This document shows, piece by piece, positions 45,227 through 52,696 of a stretch of DNA of 64,000 bases. The position numbers and the translations under genes were made by a program. The notes below the pieces were generated by a model, which saw only the letters and a program-made list of their open reading frames with translations, was not told the origin of the DNA and did no database searches. This DNA is from Collinsella aerofaciens (GTDB lineage Bacteria > Actinomycetota > Coriobacteriia > Coriobacteriales > Coriobacteriaceae): positions 1 through 64,000 of the forward strand of contig NZ_JADNGN010000006.1 in assembly GCF_015553355.1 (NCBI RefSeq). The letters are read 5' to 3'. Each line of letters opens with the position of its first letter. Positions within the stretch are counted from its first letter, which is position 1.

Positions 45227-46012
45227 ATGGTCAACTTCACTATCCTGCAGGTCGTCCTTTTGACCCTGCTGGCCTTCATCAAGCACGTGGACTACTACGG
45301 CATCCCGATGATCTTCGTCAACTATGCCGTCTTCTGGGGCCTCATCACCGGCGTCGTCATGGGCGACTGGAGGACCGGCCTTGTCATCGGCGGTACCATT
45401 CAGCTCATGCAGCTCGGCGTCGCGGGCTTCGGCGGCTCGTCGATTCCCGACTACGGCACGATGGCCATCATCGCCACCGCCTACGGCGTGACCCTGGGCG
45501 CGGACACGGGCCTCGCCATCGGCCTGCCGGTCGGCATGCTCGGCATCCAGCTCGACGTCATCGTCAAGATCCTCAACGGCTTCGTCGTCGAGAAGTCCCA
45601 GAAGTTCTGCGACGAGGGCAAGTTCAAGCAGATGAACGCCATCCTGTGGGTCTGCCCCGTGCTCTTCGGCCTGTGCGCCGCCCTGCCCGTCTTTGTCTCC
45701 GTGACCCTCGGCCAGCCCGCCGTCAACTGGCTCCTCGAGGTTATGCCCCAGTGGTTCCTTTCCGGTCTCACCCTCGCCGGCAAGATGCTCCCGGCCGTCG
45801 GCATCGCGATGCTGCTGCGTTACATGCCCACTGGCAAGTACTTCCAGTACCTGCTCGCCGGCTTCTTCCTCTCGGCCTTCCTGAACGTGCCCATCATCGG
45901 CGCCGCCATCGTTGGCGTTGCCCTCGCGATCGCGTTCTACCAGCGTGCCGAGAGGGACACCGAGCTCGCCGCCCACGCTTCCGCAGACGCCTTCATCGGA
46001 GAGGATGAGTAA
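45227..46012 (+). CDS. PTS mannose-family EIIC membrane subunit
   Basis: 261 aa, several membrane segments ('LTLLAFIKHVDYYGIPMIFV', 'FWGLITGVVMGDW', 'GVTLGADTGLAIGLPVGMLG', 'VCPVLFGLCAALPVFVSVTL', 'YLLAGFFLSAFLNVPIIGAA'). 'GTIQLMQLGVAGFGGSSIPD' near residue 70 is typical of mannose-family IIC. Forms the sugar channel with IID. The start follows AAGGAGGG. IID begins 2 bases after its stop. Confidence 0.94.
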   Translation: MVNFTILQVVLLTLLAFIKHVDYYGIPMIFVNYAVFWGLITGVVMGDWRTGLVIGGTIQLMQLGVAGFGGSSIPDYGTMAIIATAYGVTLGADTGLAIGLPVGMLGIQLDVIVKILNGFVVEKSQKFCDEGKFKQMNAILWVCPVLFGLCAALPVFVSVTLGQPAVNWLLEVMPQWFLSGLTLAGKMLPAVGIAMLLRYMPTGKYFQYLLAGFFLSAFLNVPIIGAAIVGVALAIAFYQRAERDTELAAHASADAFIGEDE

Positions 46013-46014
46013 CC

Positions 46015-46848
46015 ATGGAAAACGAGAACATCACCGCCGTCGCCGAGGGCAAGCCCTCCGGCTACAAGGTCACCAAGAAGGACCTGCGCAACGCGAACTG
46101 GCGCTGGCTCATGAGCGTGTGCACCTTCAACTACCAGACCCAGCAGGGCGCCTCAGTCGCCTACGCCCTCTCGCCGGTCCTGAGGAAGATCTACACGAAC
46201 GACGAGGACTATAAGCAAGCGCTCAACAACCACTTCCGCTACTACAATACCCAGCCTTGGCTCGCCGCCATCATCCTTGGCGCCTGCGTGGCCATGGAGG
46301 AACGCGACGGCCTAGCGGCGGCGGACGCCGTCCAAGACCTGAAGATCGGCACCATGGGACCGCTCGCCGGCGTCGGCGACTCCCTGCTCATGACCATGAT
46401 CCCGACCATCATGGGCTCCATCGCCGCCTACATGGCCATCGAGGGCAACCCCGTGGGAGCCGGCATCTGGTTCGCGCTCATCCTGGCCATCTTCTGGGTC
46501 CGCATGCACGCCCTCGAGTTCGGCTACAAGCAGGGCGTGAAGCTCGTCACCGACTTCAGCGAGAAGCTTCCCAACCTCACTGCCGCCGCCTCCGTGCTCG
46601 GCCTCACCGTGGTCGGCTGCCTCATCGCCTCGGTCATCGGCGTCACCTGCCCGATTAGCTTCAGCTTCGGCGACGTCTCGATGGAGATTCAGCCGCTGCT
46701 CGACAAGATCCTGCCTGCCATGATCCCCGCCGCCATCACGGGAAGCGCGTATTACCTTCTTACCAAGAAGAACGCGAGCATGACGGTCCTCATCCTCGTG
46801 GTGATCGTCCTCGCGATGGTCGCCTCCGCCGCTGGCATCCTCGCCTAG
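46015..46848 (+). CDS. PTS mannose-family EIID membrane subunit
   Basis: 277 aa. Family segments: 'KKDLRNANWRWLMSVCTFNY', 'LSPVLRKIYTNDEDYKQALN', 'HFRYYNTQPWLAAIILGACV' and 'MEERDGLAAADAVQDLKIGT' then 'MGPLAGVGDSLLMTMIPTI'. Two or three membrane helices are at the C-terminal end ('MTVLILVVIVLAMVASAAGI'). Translationally close-coupled to IIC. Confidence 0.95.
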   Translation: MENENITAVAEGKPSGYKVTKKDLRNANWRWLMSVCTFNYQTQQGASVAYALSPVLRKIYTNDEDYKQALNNHFRYYNTQPWLAAIILGACVAMEERDGLAAADAVQDLKIGTMGPLAGVGDSLLMTMIPTIMGSIAAYMAIEGNPVGAGIWFALILAIFWVRMHALEFGYKQGVKLVTDFSEKLPNLTAAASVLGLTVVGCLIASVIGVTCPISFSFGDVSMEIQPLLDKILPAMIPAAITGSAYYLLTKKNASMTVLILVVIVLAMVASAAGILA

Positions 46849-46874
46849 CTTCGACCCAAGAGATTGGTGAATCA

Positions 46875-47273
46875 ATGAGAAAGATAGTTGTGGCGAGCCA
46901 TTCCCTTCTCGCCCAGGGCTTCAAGGACACCCTCGAGTTCCTTACGGGTAAGAGCGACGCCGTCAACGCCGTGTGCGCCTACGTGAACGACAACGGCGAG
47001 GGGCTCGACGCGGCGGTCGAGGCGGCTCTTTCGGGCACTGACGAGGTCGTCGTCCTCACCGACGCGCTCGGCGGCAGCGTGAACCAGCGCTTCTCCCGCT
47101 TCGCCTCCGACCGGATCCACGTGATCGCGGGTGTCAACCTCCCGCTCGCCATGACGGTCGCGCTCGCGCGCCCCGACGAGAAACTCGACTTCGACGCCCT
47201 CGTCGACGAGGCGCGCCAGCAGATCGTCTACGTGAACGGTGCCAGTTCCGCCGAGTGCGAAGACGACGAATAG
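46875..47273 (+). CDS. PTS mannose-family EIIA
   Basis: 132 aa, single IIA(Man) domain: 'KIVVASHSLLAQGFKDTLEF' with the His phosphorylated by HPr at position 9, 'VVVLTDALGGSVNQRFSRFA' and 'HVIAGVNLPLAMTVALAR'. In many mannose-type operons IIA comes first; here it is last of the four PTS genes. An acidic tail follows ('SSAECEDDE'). It should also set the phosphorylation state of the LevR-like regulator. Confidence 0.93.
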   Translation: MRKIVVASHSLLAQGFKDTLEFLTGKSDAVNAVCAYVNDNGEGLDAAVEAALSGTDEVVVLTDALGGSVNQRFSRFASDRIHVIAGVNLPLAMTVALARPDEKLDFDALVDEARQQIVYVNGASSAECEDDE

Positions 47274-47285
47274 AGGAGGTCGACG

Positions 47286-48410
47286 ATGAGAGAGTTCCTT
47301 AAGGACGTGTGGATGCACGGCGGTGAGGAAAGCCGCGCCATCACCCCCGAGAACATCACGGGCGAGAAGGGCCGTGCCGCCATGTCGGCCAGCCACCTCG
47401 GCGTCGGCCGCAAGGGCTCGTGCTGCGTGCCCCTTGAGTCCGGCGAGACCATCACGCTCGCGGACATCGAGGGCCCCGGCATCATCCGCCACATCTGGAT
47501 GACCGTCCCCGACAAGACCGCCGCCGGCAGCTTCGTCATGCGCGACCTCGTGCTGCGCTTCTACTGGGACGACGAGGAGACCCCCTCGGTCGAGTGCCCT
47601 GTCGGCGACTTCTTCTGCAACGGCTTCGGTGAGCGCGCCATCGTCAACTCGATGCCCATCTGCGTGAACCCGACGGGCGGCATGAACTGCTACTTCGAGA
47701 TGCCTTTCAGGAAGCACGCCAAGGTCACGCTTACGAGCGAGCACCCCGGGTTCATTAAGTACATCTTCTACACGTTCAACTACGCGCTCACCGACGTGCC
47801 GGACGACGCCATGTACTTCCACGCCCGTTTTAACCGCGAGCGCAGCACCCGCAGGGGCGTCGACTACACCGTGCTCGACGGCGTGCGCGGTAAGGGCTAC
47901 TACGTCGGCACCTACATGGCCCTGTGCGCCCTGGAGCGCTATTGGTGGGGCGAGGGCGAGATGAAGTTCTTCCTCGACGGCGACGAGGAGTTCCCCACGG
48001 TCACCTCGACGGGAGCCGAGGACTACTTCGGCGGTGCCTGGGCCTTCCTCGACAGGCCGCCCCACGCGCTGCCCGAGGCGCAGTGCTTCAACACGCTGTT
48101 CGCCGGCTACCCGTACCGCTCGACGCGCGACGCCACGCGCGACCGCTTCAGCGCGGGCAAGCCGAACCCGAACCCGATGCTCGCGACCAACGACGACGCG
48201 CTGCCCAGGCACGGCCTCTACAGGTGGCACCTTCCCGACCCGATCTCGTTCAAGGAGGACCTGCGCGTGACGTTCCAGGACCTCGGCAACGACGACATCA
48301 AGCTCTACGAGCGCGAGGACGACATCTCCACCGTCGCCTACTGGTACCAAAGCGAGCCGCACGCCGTGCTCTCCCCGTTTGCCGCAAGGCAGGACCGCGT
48401 GCCCAGGTAG
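47286..48410 (+). CDS. GH172 (DUF2961) glycoside hydrolase
   Basis: 374 aa, the usual single DUF2961 domain. Jelly-roll signature segments: 'ADIEGPGIIRHIWMTVPDKT' near residue 60, 'LRFYWDDEETPSVECPVGDF', then 'FCNGFGERAIVNSMPICVNP' near 113 and 'GGMNCYFEMPFRKHAKVTL' near 135, and the acidic 'TSTGAEDYFGGAWAFL' near 243, probably part of the active site. No signal peptide, so it acts in the cytosol on sugar brought in by the PTS. GH172 members act on difructose dianhydride I and on alpha-D-arabinofuranosides (established for the family). With a fructokinase next door, a fructose-containing substrate is the better guess. The start follows AGAGGAGG. Confidence 0.9.
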   Translation: MREFLKDVWMHGGEESRAITPENITGEKGRAAMSASHLGVGRKGSCCVPLESGETITLADIEGPGIIRHIWMTVPDKTAAGSFVMRDLVLRFYWDDEETPSVECPVGDFFCNGFGERAIVNSMPICVNPTGGMNCYFEMPFRKHAKVTLTSEHPGFIKYIFYTFNYALTDVPDDAMYFHARFNRERSTRRGVDYTVLDGVRGKGYYVGTYMALCALERYWWGEGEMKFFLDGDEEFPTVTSTGAEDYFGGAWAFLDRPPHALPEAQCFNTLFAGYPYRSTRDATRDRFSAGKPNPNPMLATNDDALPRHGLYRWHLPDPISFKEDLRVTFQDLGNDDIKLYEREDDISTVAYWYQSEPHAVLSPFAARQDRVPR

Positions 48411-48437
48411 GGTCGCCTCGAAACAAGCCAACGTTAT

Positions 48438-48476
48438 GGGCGCCCGCGGTTGACCATGACTGCGGGCGTCCCTTTG
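48438..48476 (+). terminator. Hairpin between GH172 and fructokinase genes
   Basis: GGGCGCCCGC / GCGGGCGTCCC stem followed by TTTG. It lies within the operon; it may attenuate transcription into the kinase gene rather than end it. Confidence 0.5.
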
Positions 48477-48489
48477 TAAGGAGGATCAC

Positions 48490-49374
48490 ATGAGCGAAAA
48501 GCAAATGAGGCTCGGCGCCCTCGAGGCCGGCGGGACCAAGATGGTCTGTGCCGTGGTGTCCGGCGACGGCGAGGTTCTCGACCGTATGGAGACCCCGACG
48601 CTTACGCCCGCCGAGACCGTCCCACAAATGGTCGAGTGGTTCACCGCCCGCGATGTGAACGCGTTGGGCATCGGCGCCTTCGGCCCGACCTGCGTCGACC
48701 CCAACGATGAGCGCTACGGTTCCATCCTCCAGACGCCCAAGCTCGCGTGGCGAGGCTATGGTCTTCGCGCCGCGTTCGCCGACGCCCTCGGGATTCCGGT
48801 GACCTACGACACGGACGTGAACGTTGCCTGCCTCGGCGAAGTGGTCTTCGGCTGCTGCAAGGGGCTCGAGGACGCCGTCTACGTGACCATCGGCACCGGC
48901 GTGGGCGCGGGCGTCATGTGCGCGGGCAGGCTCCTTCACGGCATGCTGCACCCCGAGGCCGGCCACATGCTGGTAAGGACCCGTCCCACCGAGGAGGGAC
49001 GCTGCGTCTGCCCGAGCCACGCGAGCTGTCTCGAGGGCCTCGCCTCCGGCCCCGCCATCGCCGCGCGCTGGGGAAAGCCCGCGGCCGAGCTCGCGGACAA
49101 CGCTGAGGTGTGGGCGCTCGAGGGGGATTATCTGGGGCAGATGCGCGCGAACCTCGTGCTCATGTACTCGCCTCGCCGTATCGTCCTCGGCGGCGGCGTG
49201 ATGCACCAGGAGCAGCTCTACGGCATCGTCCGCAAGAAGACCCTCGAATATCTGGGTGGCTACATCCAGACCGCCGAGCTTAAGGACATAGAGAGCTACA
49301 TCTGCGCTCCGGGCTGCGGCGGCGACCAAGGAATCCTTGGCGCGGCCGAGCTGGCAAGAAGGGCGCTCGCGTAA
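48490..49374 (+). CDS. ROK-family fructokinase
   Basis: 294 aa. 'MRLGALEAGGTKMVCAVVSG' (ATP phosphate loop), 'DTDVNVACLGEVVFGCCKG' with the catalytic Asp, 'VYVTIGTGVGAGVMCAGRLL' and 'HPEAGHMLVRTRPTE', followed by the zinc cluster 'CVCPSHASCLEGLASGPAI'. These are features of the ROK fructokinases (ScrK/YdhR type) rather than NagC repressors, as no helix-turn-helix is present. It would phosphorylate fructose released from the sugar cleaved by the GH172 enzyme. Starts behind AAGGAGG, 79 bp after the GH172 gene. Confidence 0.92.
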   Translation: MSEKQMRLGALEAGGTKMVCAVVSGDGEVLDRMETPTLTPAETVPQMVEWFTARDVNALGIGAFGPTCVDPNDERYGSILQTPKLAWRGYGLRAAFADALGIPVTYDTDVNVACLGEVVFGCCKGLEDAVYVTIGTGVGAGVMCAGRLLHGMLHPEAGHMLVRTRPTEEGRCVCPSHASCLEGLASGPAIAARWGKPAAELADNAEVWALEGDYLGQMRANLVLMYSPRRIVLGGGVMHQEQLYGIVRKKTLEYLGGYIQTAELKDIESYICAPGCGGDQGILGAAELARRALA

Positions 49375-49406
49375 CTTGCACTCTCTCCGCCATACGACGC
49401 GTTAAG

Positions 49407-49457
49407 AAAAGACGAGCGCTTCTTGCCAATTGAGCGGCAAGAAGTGCTCGTCTTTTG
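49407..49457. terminator. Bidirectional terminator at end of sugar operon
   Basis: Long stem AAAAGACGAGCGCTTCTTGCC / GGCAAGAAGTGCTCGTCTTTT with an 8-base loop, an A-run on one side and a T-run on the other. It stops both the sugar operon and the convergent methyltransferase cassette. Confidence 0.93.
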
Positions 49458-49469
49458 CATTTTTGCCTC

Positions 49470-50300
49470 TCAAAATCTTATTTTCACGATTTGCATTTTC
49501 ATCCCGTTGTCACCGACCCTTGCGAGAAACCGGAAAAAGCCGCTGACAGAAGGGTCTCTCAAATCGTTATAACCCAGCATATAGCCGCGACTTGTGACCT
49601 GCAGACGGCTGTCCCACGCGCCGATTTCCTTGGCGGCATCCGAAACCGCAAAATATGCCCCAACATCCTTGATTTTTGCAGTCTTAAGCCATGTTTTTGC
49701 GATCATCTTTACTGCCGTCCGATTGGCAGCATCAAAGACCAGCACACCGCCGGGGAAAGCGTCCGCCATCTCCCGCACCAGTTCCCGGACCTGCTGGGTC
49801 AGAAAGTAATAGAACACCCCGGAGGCAAAGAACACCACCCCGCCGGAGGCATCGATTTTGCTAAACCATGCGGTGTCTTTCAGGTCACAGGGGATATTTT
49901 GTTCTCGATTCCCGGCGGGCAGTAGCTGCTGCCGCAAGGCAATCACATCCGGGAAGTCCAGATTGTAGATCTTGCATCTACCGTTGTCGCAGGTTCTGCC
50001 GGTGTTGTCCAGCCCGCAGCCCAGATTGACCACCGCCGCATTGGGGTGGCCTTTCAGGTAATCCCGCACCTCGAAAGCAAGATCACCCTGCCGCATGGCC
50101 ACCTCCAGCGCACCAAAACGCTGCATCAGGCTGCGGGAGTTTTTCTCTGCCTCTGAAAAGTCGTAGTCGATCTGGTCGAGCAGACGAACCGCTGTTTCAT
50201 CCCTGTAAAGGTTCGGGTACAGCTCCGTACACAGCTTTCGGGAATACAGCGGGAGGATCAGCGTCTCCTGCACGGTGTTTTTCTCAATTTTACATTTCAT
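49470..50300 (-). CDS. Class I SAM methyltransferase, leucine carboxyl methyltransferase-like
   Basis: 276 aa. The motif 'AAVVNLGCGLDNTGRTCDNG' near residue 90 (the LCM/PpmA-type GxGLD SAM motif), 'YNLDFPDVIALRQQLLP' near 115 and 'GGVVFFASGVFYYFLTQQ' near 155 mark the LCM/TcmP family, whose members O-methylate small molecules or polyketides. Codon use is AT-richer than the flanking operon. Last of three minus-strand methyltransferase genes. Cytosolic. Substrate unknown. Confidence 0.85.
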   Translation of the reverse strand: MKCKIEKNTVQETLILPLYSRKLCTELYPNLYRDETAVRLLDQIDYDFSEAEKNSRSLMQRFGALEVAMRQGDLAFEVRDYLKGHPNAAVVNLGCGLDNTGRTCDNGRCKIYNLDFPDVIALRQQLLPAGNREQNIPCDLKDTAWFSKIDASGGVVFFASGVFYYFLTQQVRELVREMADAFPGGVLVFDAANRTAVKMIAKTWLKTAKIKDVGAYFAVSDAAKEIGAWDSRLQVTSRGYMLGYNDLRDPSVSGFFRFLARVGDNGMKMQIVKIRF

Positions 50301-50311
50301 AGGTTTCTTCC

Positions 50312-50443
50312 TCAGTGAATAAGAACTGTCATAATTGCCGCCAGCACAGCCGCTATGACCGTCATGCCTATCGCCATGTGCAGGATGGATGCAAAAACAC
50401 CCGTGCTTGATGCCCTTACTTCCGCGCCGTGACGCAGAGCCAC
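50312..50443 (-). CDS. Possible small single-span membrane protein
   Basis: 43 aa from a GTG at 50443 that overlaps the end of the upstream methyltransferase by 28 bases. A basic N-terminus ('LRHGAEVRASSTG') is followed by one hydrophobic helix 'ILHMAIGMTVIAAVLAAIMT', ending VLIH. It sits between two methyltransferase genes, 11 bp before the LCM-like one, filling the only gap in the cassette. A good ribosome-binding site is not evident, so this is tentative. Confidence 0.4.
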   Translation of the reverse strand: MALRHGAEVRASSTGVFASILHMAIGMTVIAAVLAAIMTVLIH

Positions 50444-51021
50444 TTTTTCTTTTTGTGTATCTGCACCTCGTGAAAACCCGCCTGCTCCAGACAAGCTTTT
50501 AATTCAATGTCCTTGTAGATGGTCATGCCGCCGATGATCTGCGTCCACCTCTCGTCCTTGTCCGTATCGCCATTGCTCTCGTTGCAGATAAGAATTGTCC
50601 CGCCTGGCTTCAGCGTCCGCCAGACCTCACGGAAGCATCGGGGCAAATCAGGCCAAAAGTAGACGGTCTCAAAGGCCGTGACTGCATCGAAGCAGCTATC
50701 CTCAAATGCCATATCCGCCACACTGCCTTGCAGAACGGCGCAACGCCCCTCCTGAATTGCGGTTCGGTTGAGCTTTCTAGTCTTATCCACGCTGACGGGC
50801 GAATAGTCGATGCCCTTGACGACGCCATGCGGGCATTTTTTCAGCAGCCGTTTTATGTTCGCCCCGCCGCCGCAGCCGCAATCCAGCACCTTGGCATTTG
50901 GCGCAAGTCGTAGAAATCGAAGTCCCCACCGCGCCACAGGGCTGTGCCCCAGATTCATCATGGCAACCATAAGTTTTCCGCCGAGGCCCACGGGCTTGCG
51001 GGTGTTTTCAAAGAACGACAT
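50416..51021 (-). CDS. Class I SAM methyltransferase (UbiE-like), middle gene of trio
   Basis: 201 aa from the ATG at 51021 (GGAGGGG upstream). Motif I 'NAKVLDCGCGGGANIKRLLK' near residue 45, motif II 'VKGIDYSPVSVDKTRKLN', motif III-IV 'DSCFDAVTAFETVYFWPDLP' and 'WRTLKPGGTILICNESNGDT'. Overlaps the upstream methyltransferase gene by 14 bases, so they are coupled. The family is a general small-molecule methyltransferase; substrate unknown. Confidence 0.87.
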   Translation of the reverse strand: MSFFENTRKPVGLGGKLMVAMMNLGHSPVARWGLRFLRLAPNAKVLDCGCGGGANIKRLLKKCPHGVVKGIDYSPVSVDKTRKLNRTAIQEGRCAVLQGSVADMAFEDSCFDAVTAFETVYFWPDLPRCFREVWRTLKPGGTILICNESNGDTDKDERWTQIIGGMTIYKDIELKACLEQAGFHEVQIHKKKKWLCVTARK

Positions 51022-51637
51022 CTGGCCCCTCCGATTTCGTGCATTCCGCATAGGTCAACGGGAACGAGGCCTTCAGCACCGCGCTTTTCTGCACTGCCCA
51101 GCCGTTTTGACGCAGGAAACGTAGGTATTCCTCGCTTGTCCACCTGCTGTGGAGGGGGAATCCCGCCATACGCATAAATAAGGCTTTTGCCTTGCCGGAA
51201 ACCGAGCTCCCCGCGTGGGTGAAGGTTGGCGCGATGAGCACGCCGTCGTCTTTCAGCACCCGCCTGATTTCTTGCAGGGCCTTTTCCGGATGCGGCACTA
51301 TGTGAAGCGCGTTGGACGCGATCACCACATCAAAGGACTTCTGTGCATAGGGCAGGCGGAACATATCTTGTACGGAAAAGTGCAGCTTTGCGGATTGATT
51401 GTCCCGCTTTGCTTCAAGGATCATCTTTGCAGAAGCGTCCGTAGCCTCGATGTGCGCCGCCGCATTTACGATGCTCTTTGCGATAAGCCCCGTGCCGGTG
51501 GCAACCTCCAGTACGGTTTTTGCTTTCACCACCGGCCTGATCAGCTCATACATCTTCTCATACGTCGCCCGGTCCTTTCGCATGAAACGGTCGTACCGAC
51601 CGGCATTCTTGTCCCAGAAGCCCTTGCGTTCGTGCAT
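51008..51637 (-). CDS. Class I SAM methyltransferase (UbiE-like), first gene of trio
   Basis: 209 aa from the ATG at 51637 (GGGGGCG upstream). Starts 'HERKGFWDKNAGRYDRFMRK'; motif I 'TVLEVATGTGLIAKSIVNAA' near residue 45, 'HIEATDASAKMILEAKR', 'QKSFDVVIASNALHIVPHPE' and 'VLKDDGVLIAPTFTHAGSS'. First gene after the palindromic operator at 51653, so it heads the cassette. AT-richer than the surrounding DNA, and the protein looks Firmicute-like, consistent with horizontal arrival (inference). Confidence 0.88.
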   Translation of the reverse strand: MHERKGFWDKNAGRYDRFMRKDRATYEKMYELIRPVVKAKTVLEVATGTGLIAKSIVNAAAHIEATDASAKMILEAKRDNQSAKLHFSVQDMFRLPYAQKSFDVVIASNALHIVPHPEKALQEIRRVLKDDGVLIAPTFTHAGSSVSGKAKALFMRMAGFPLHSRWTSEEYLRFLRQNGWAVQKSAVLKASFPLTYAECTKSEGPDVVL

Positions 51638-51652
51638 TGCTATCGCCCCCAA

Positions 51653-51674
51653 ATAGTTAGATACATCTAACTAT
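51653..51674 (-). promoter_or_regulatory. Palindromic operator of the methyltransferase cassette
   Basis: ATAGTTAGAT-AC-ATCTAACTAT: 10-base arms and a 2-base spacer, 16 bases upstream of the first methyltransferase start. MarR-family operators have this TAGTTAGAT-type form. No MarR gene is present in the window, so the regulator would act in trans or was lost. Confidence 0.75.
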
Positions 51675-51914
51675 AACATACGAATCATGCAGTAAGTCCT
51701 TGTGTCCGTTCATGAGGGGCTCGGAGTGGAACGGGATGTTGGGGAGGTCAGCCCTGGCAAGCTTGACCTCATAGCCCTTGACCGCTTCGGCGATGCTGTC
51801 TGCCTGGTCGTGGAAGACGAGTGTGAGCAGGTAGTAGCGAGCCTTGCCGCCGCCGAATAACGCGTTGGTCGATGCGATGGGCCTCACCTGGCTCCTGCTA
51901 ATGCTTTTGGTCAT
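51657..51914 (-). pseudogene. DUF3800 protein, truncated after its N-terminal part
   Basis: The frame begins 'MTKSISRSQVRPIASTNALF' and continues 'GGGKARYYLLTLVFHDQADS' to 'FHSEPLMNGHKD', which I recognise as the start of DUF3800 (RNase H-like fold; normally over 200 aa). After 'GHKD' the frame runs about 8 residues into AT-rich DNA with the operator and stops. The usual N-terminal 'YIDESG' acidic motif is also missing ('ISRSQVRPIAS'), so the gene is damaged at both ends. The breakpoint near 51690 is the edge of the methyltransferase cassette. Confidence 0.7.
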
Positions 51915-51992
51915 GGTCGTCCTCGAGCTCCTCTCGTCTCGAGGTTCCCTCGCGTGCCCGGCCGCGGGCGGCTCCCGGGGCGGTCGCCGCCG

Positions 51993-52211
51993 TCATTTCC
52001 TGCCGCTCCTCGACTCGATGTAGGCGTCCACTGACGCCCTCGAAACCAGGAGCTTCCTTCCGAGCCTGTACGAGTCGATCTCTCCCGACCAGATGAGGTC
52101 GTATGCCTTGTTTCGGCTCGCCCTCATGTACTCCTGCATCTCGATCACCGTCATCCATTCGTCCCGATCTTGGCTTCCCTCGGGCGCGGCGCATTCGGCT
52201 GTGCGTGCCAT
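51993..52211 (-). CDS. Excisionase-type helix-turn-helix protein
   Basis: 72 aa from the ATG at 52211 (TTGGAGG upstream). 'EWMTVIEMQEYMRASRNKAY' then 'DLIWSGEIDSYRLGRKLLVS' and 'RASVDAYIESR' is the winged HTH_17 excisionase/MerR-type domain. Such proteins usually accompany an integrase or a mobilisable element; no integrase remains here. Lies just upstream of the broken DUF3800 gene on the same strand, so both are probably remains of one mobile element. Confidence 0.8.
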   Translation of the reverse strand: MARTAECAAPEGSQDRDEWMTVIEMQEYMRASRNKAYDLIWSGEIDSYRLGRKLLVSRASVDAYIESRSGRK

Positions 52212-52413
52212 GGTTCCTCCAATCTTCCCGTGCGGCACCGCGCGAGGACACCGCACGACACCGTGTGCCTTTTCGTCTGCGCGACGATTGAACCGCCTGA
52301 TGGCGATTAGTGAGCACGGCGCGAGTGGAGATGGGTCGAGGTGGGTCGAGCTGGCCGGGCCTTCACGAAACGGCCATGAGCCGCACGCCTTAGCAGGCAG
52401 CTAAGTCCCTGAA

Positions 52414-52440
52414 AAGTAAAAGGCGCCCATGCGGGCGCCT
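52414..52440 (-). terminator. Minus-strand terminator hairpin
   Basis: AGGCGCCC-AT-GCGGGCGCCT with AAAA on its left flank, i.e. a U-run on the minus strand. It lies downstream of the decayed DtxR gene. Confidence 0.7.
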
Positions 52441-52696
52441 GCCTAGTAGCTGGAGTTGTTCGGTTGTGGTTGGAATGCTTCTCTTCCGCGGTGCTGTCGT
52501 CCAGGGTCCGGCATCTGTCGTTCGCCTCTTTTGTCGTGTTTGGTGTTGCGTGTTCTGCGAGTGGCTTTGCGAAGGTTTTTTCAGCCCGTTGTCCCAGGTG
52601 CACACGGGTAAATGGTACCCATCCGTTGGGACGCGGCCTATTGAAAGAGGTGATTGTGCGACAAGGAGATAGACGAGCGGCAGCTCGTCGGCTCCC

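Noticed and set aside
44279-45976. 565-codon minus-strand open frame
   Set aside because: Antisense of the LevR-like gene end, EIIB and EIIC, which show clear PTS motifs.
46872-48431. 519-codon minus-strand open frame
   Set aside because: Antisense of EIIA and the GH172 gene; no domain and Val/Glu/Arg-biased shadow composition.
52307-52696. C-terminal extension of the DtxR-like frame
   Set aside because: The frame stays open but loses all homology after the dimerisation helices and passes through a terminator hairpin, so it is read-through, not a domain.
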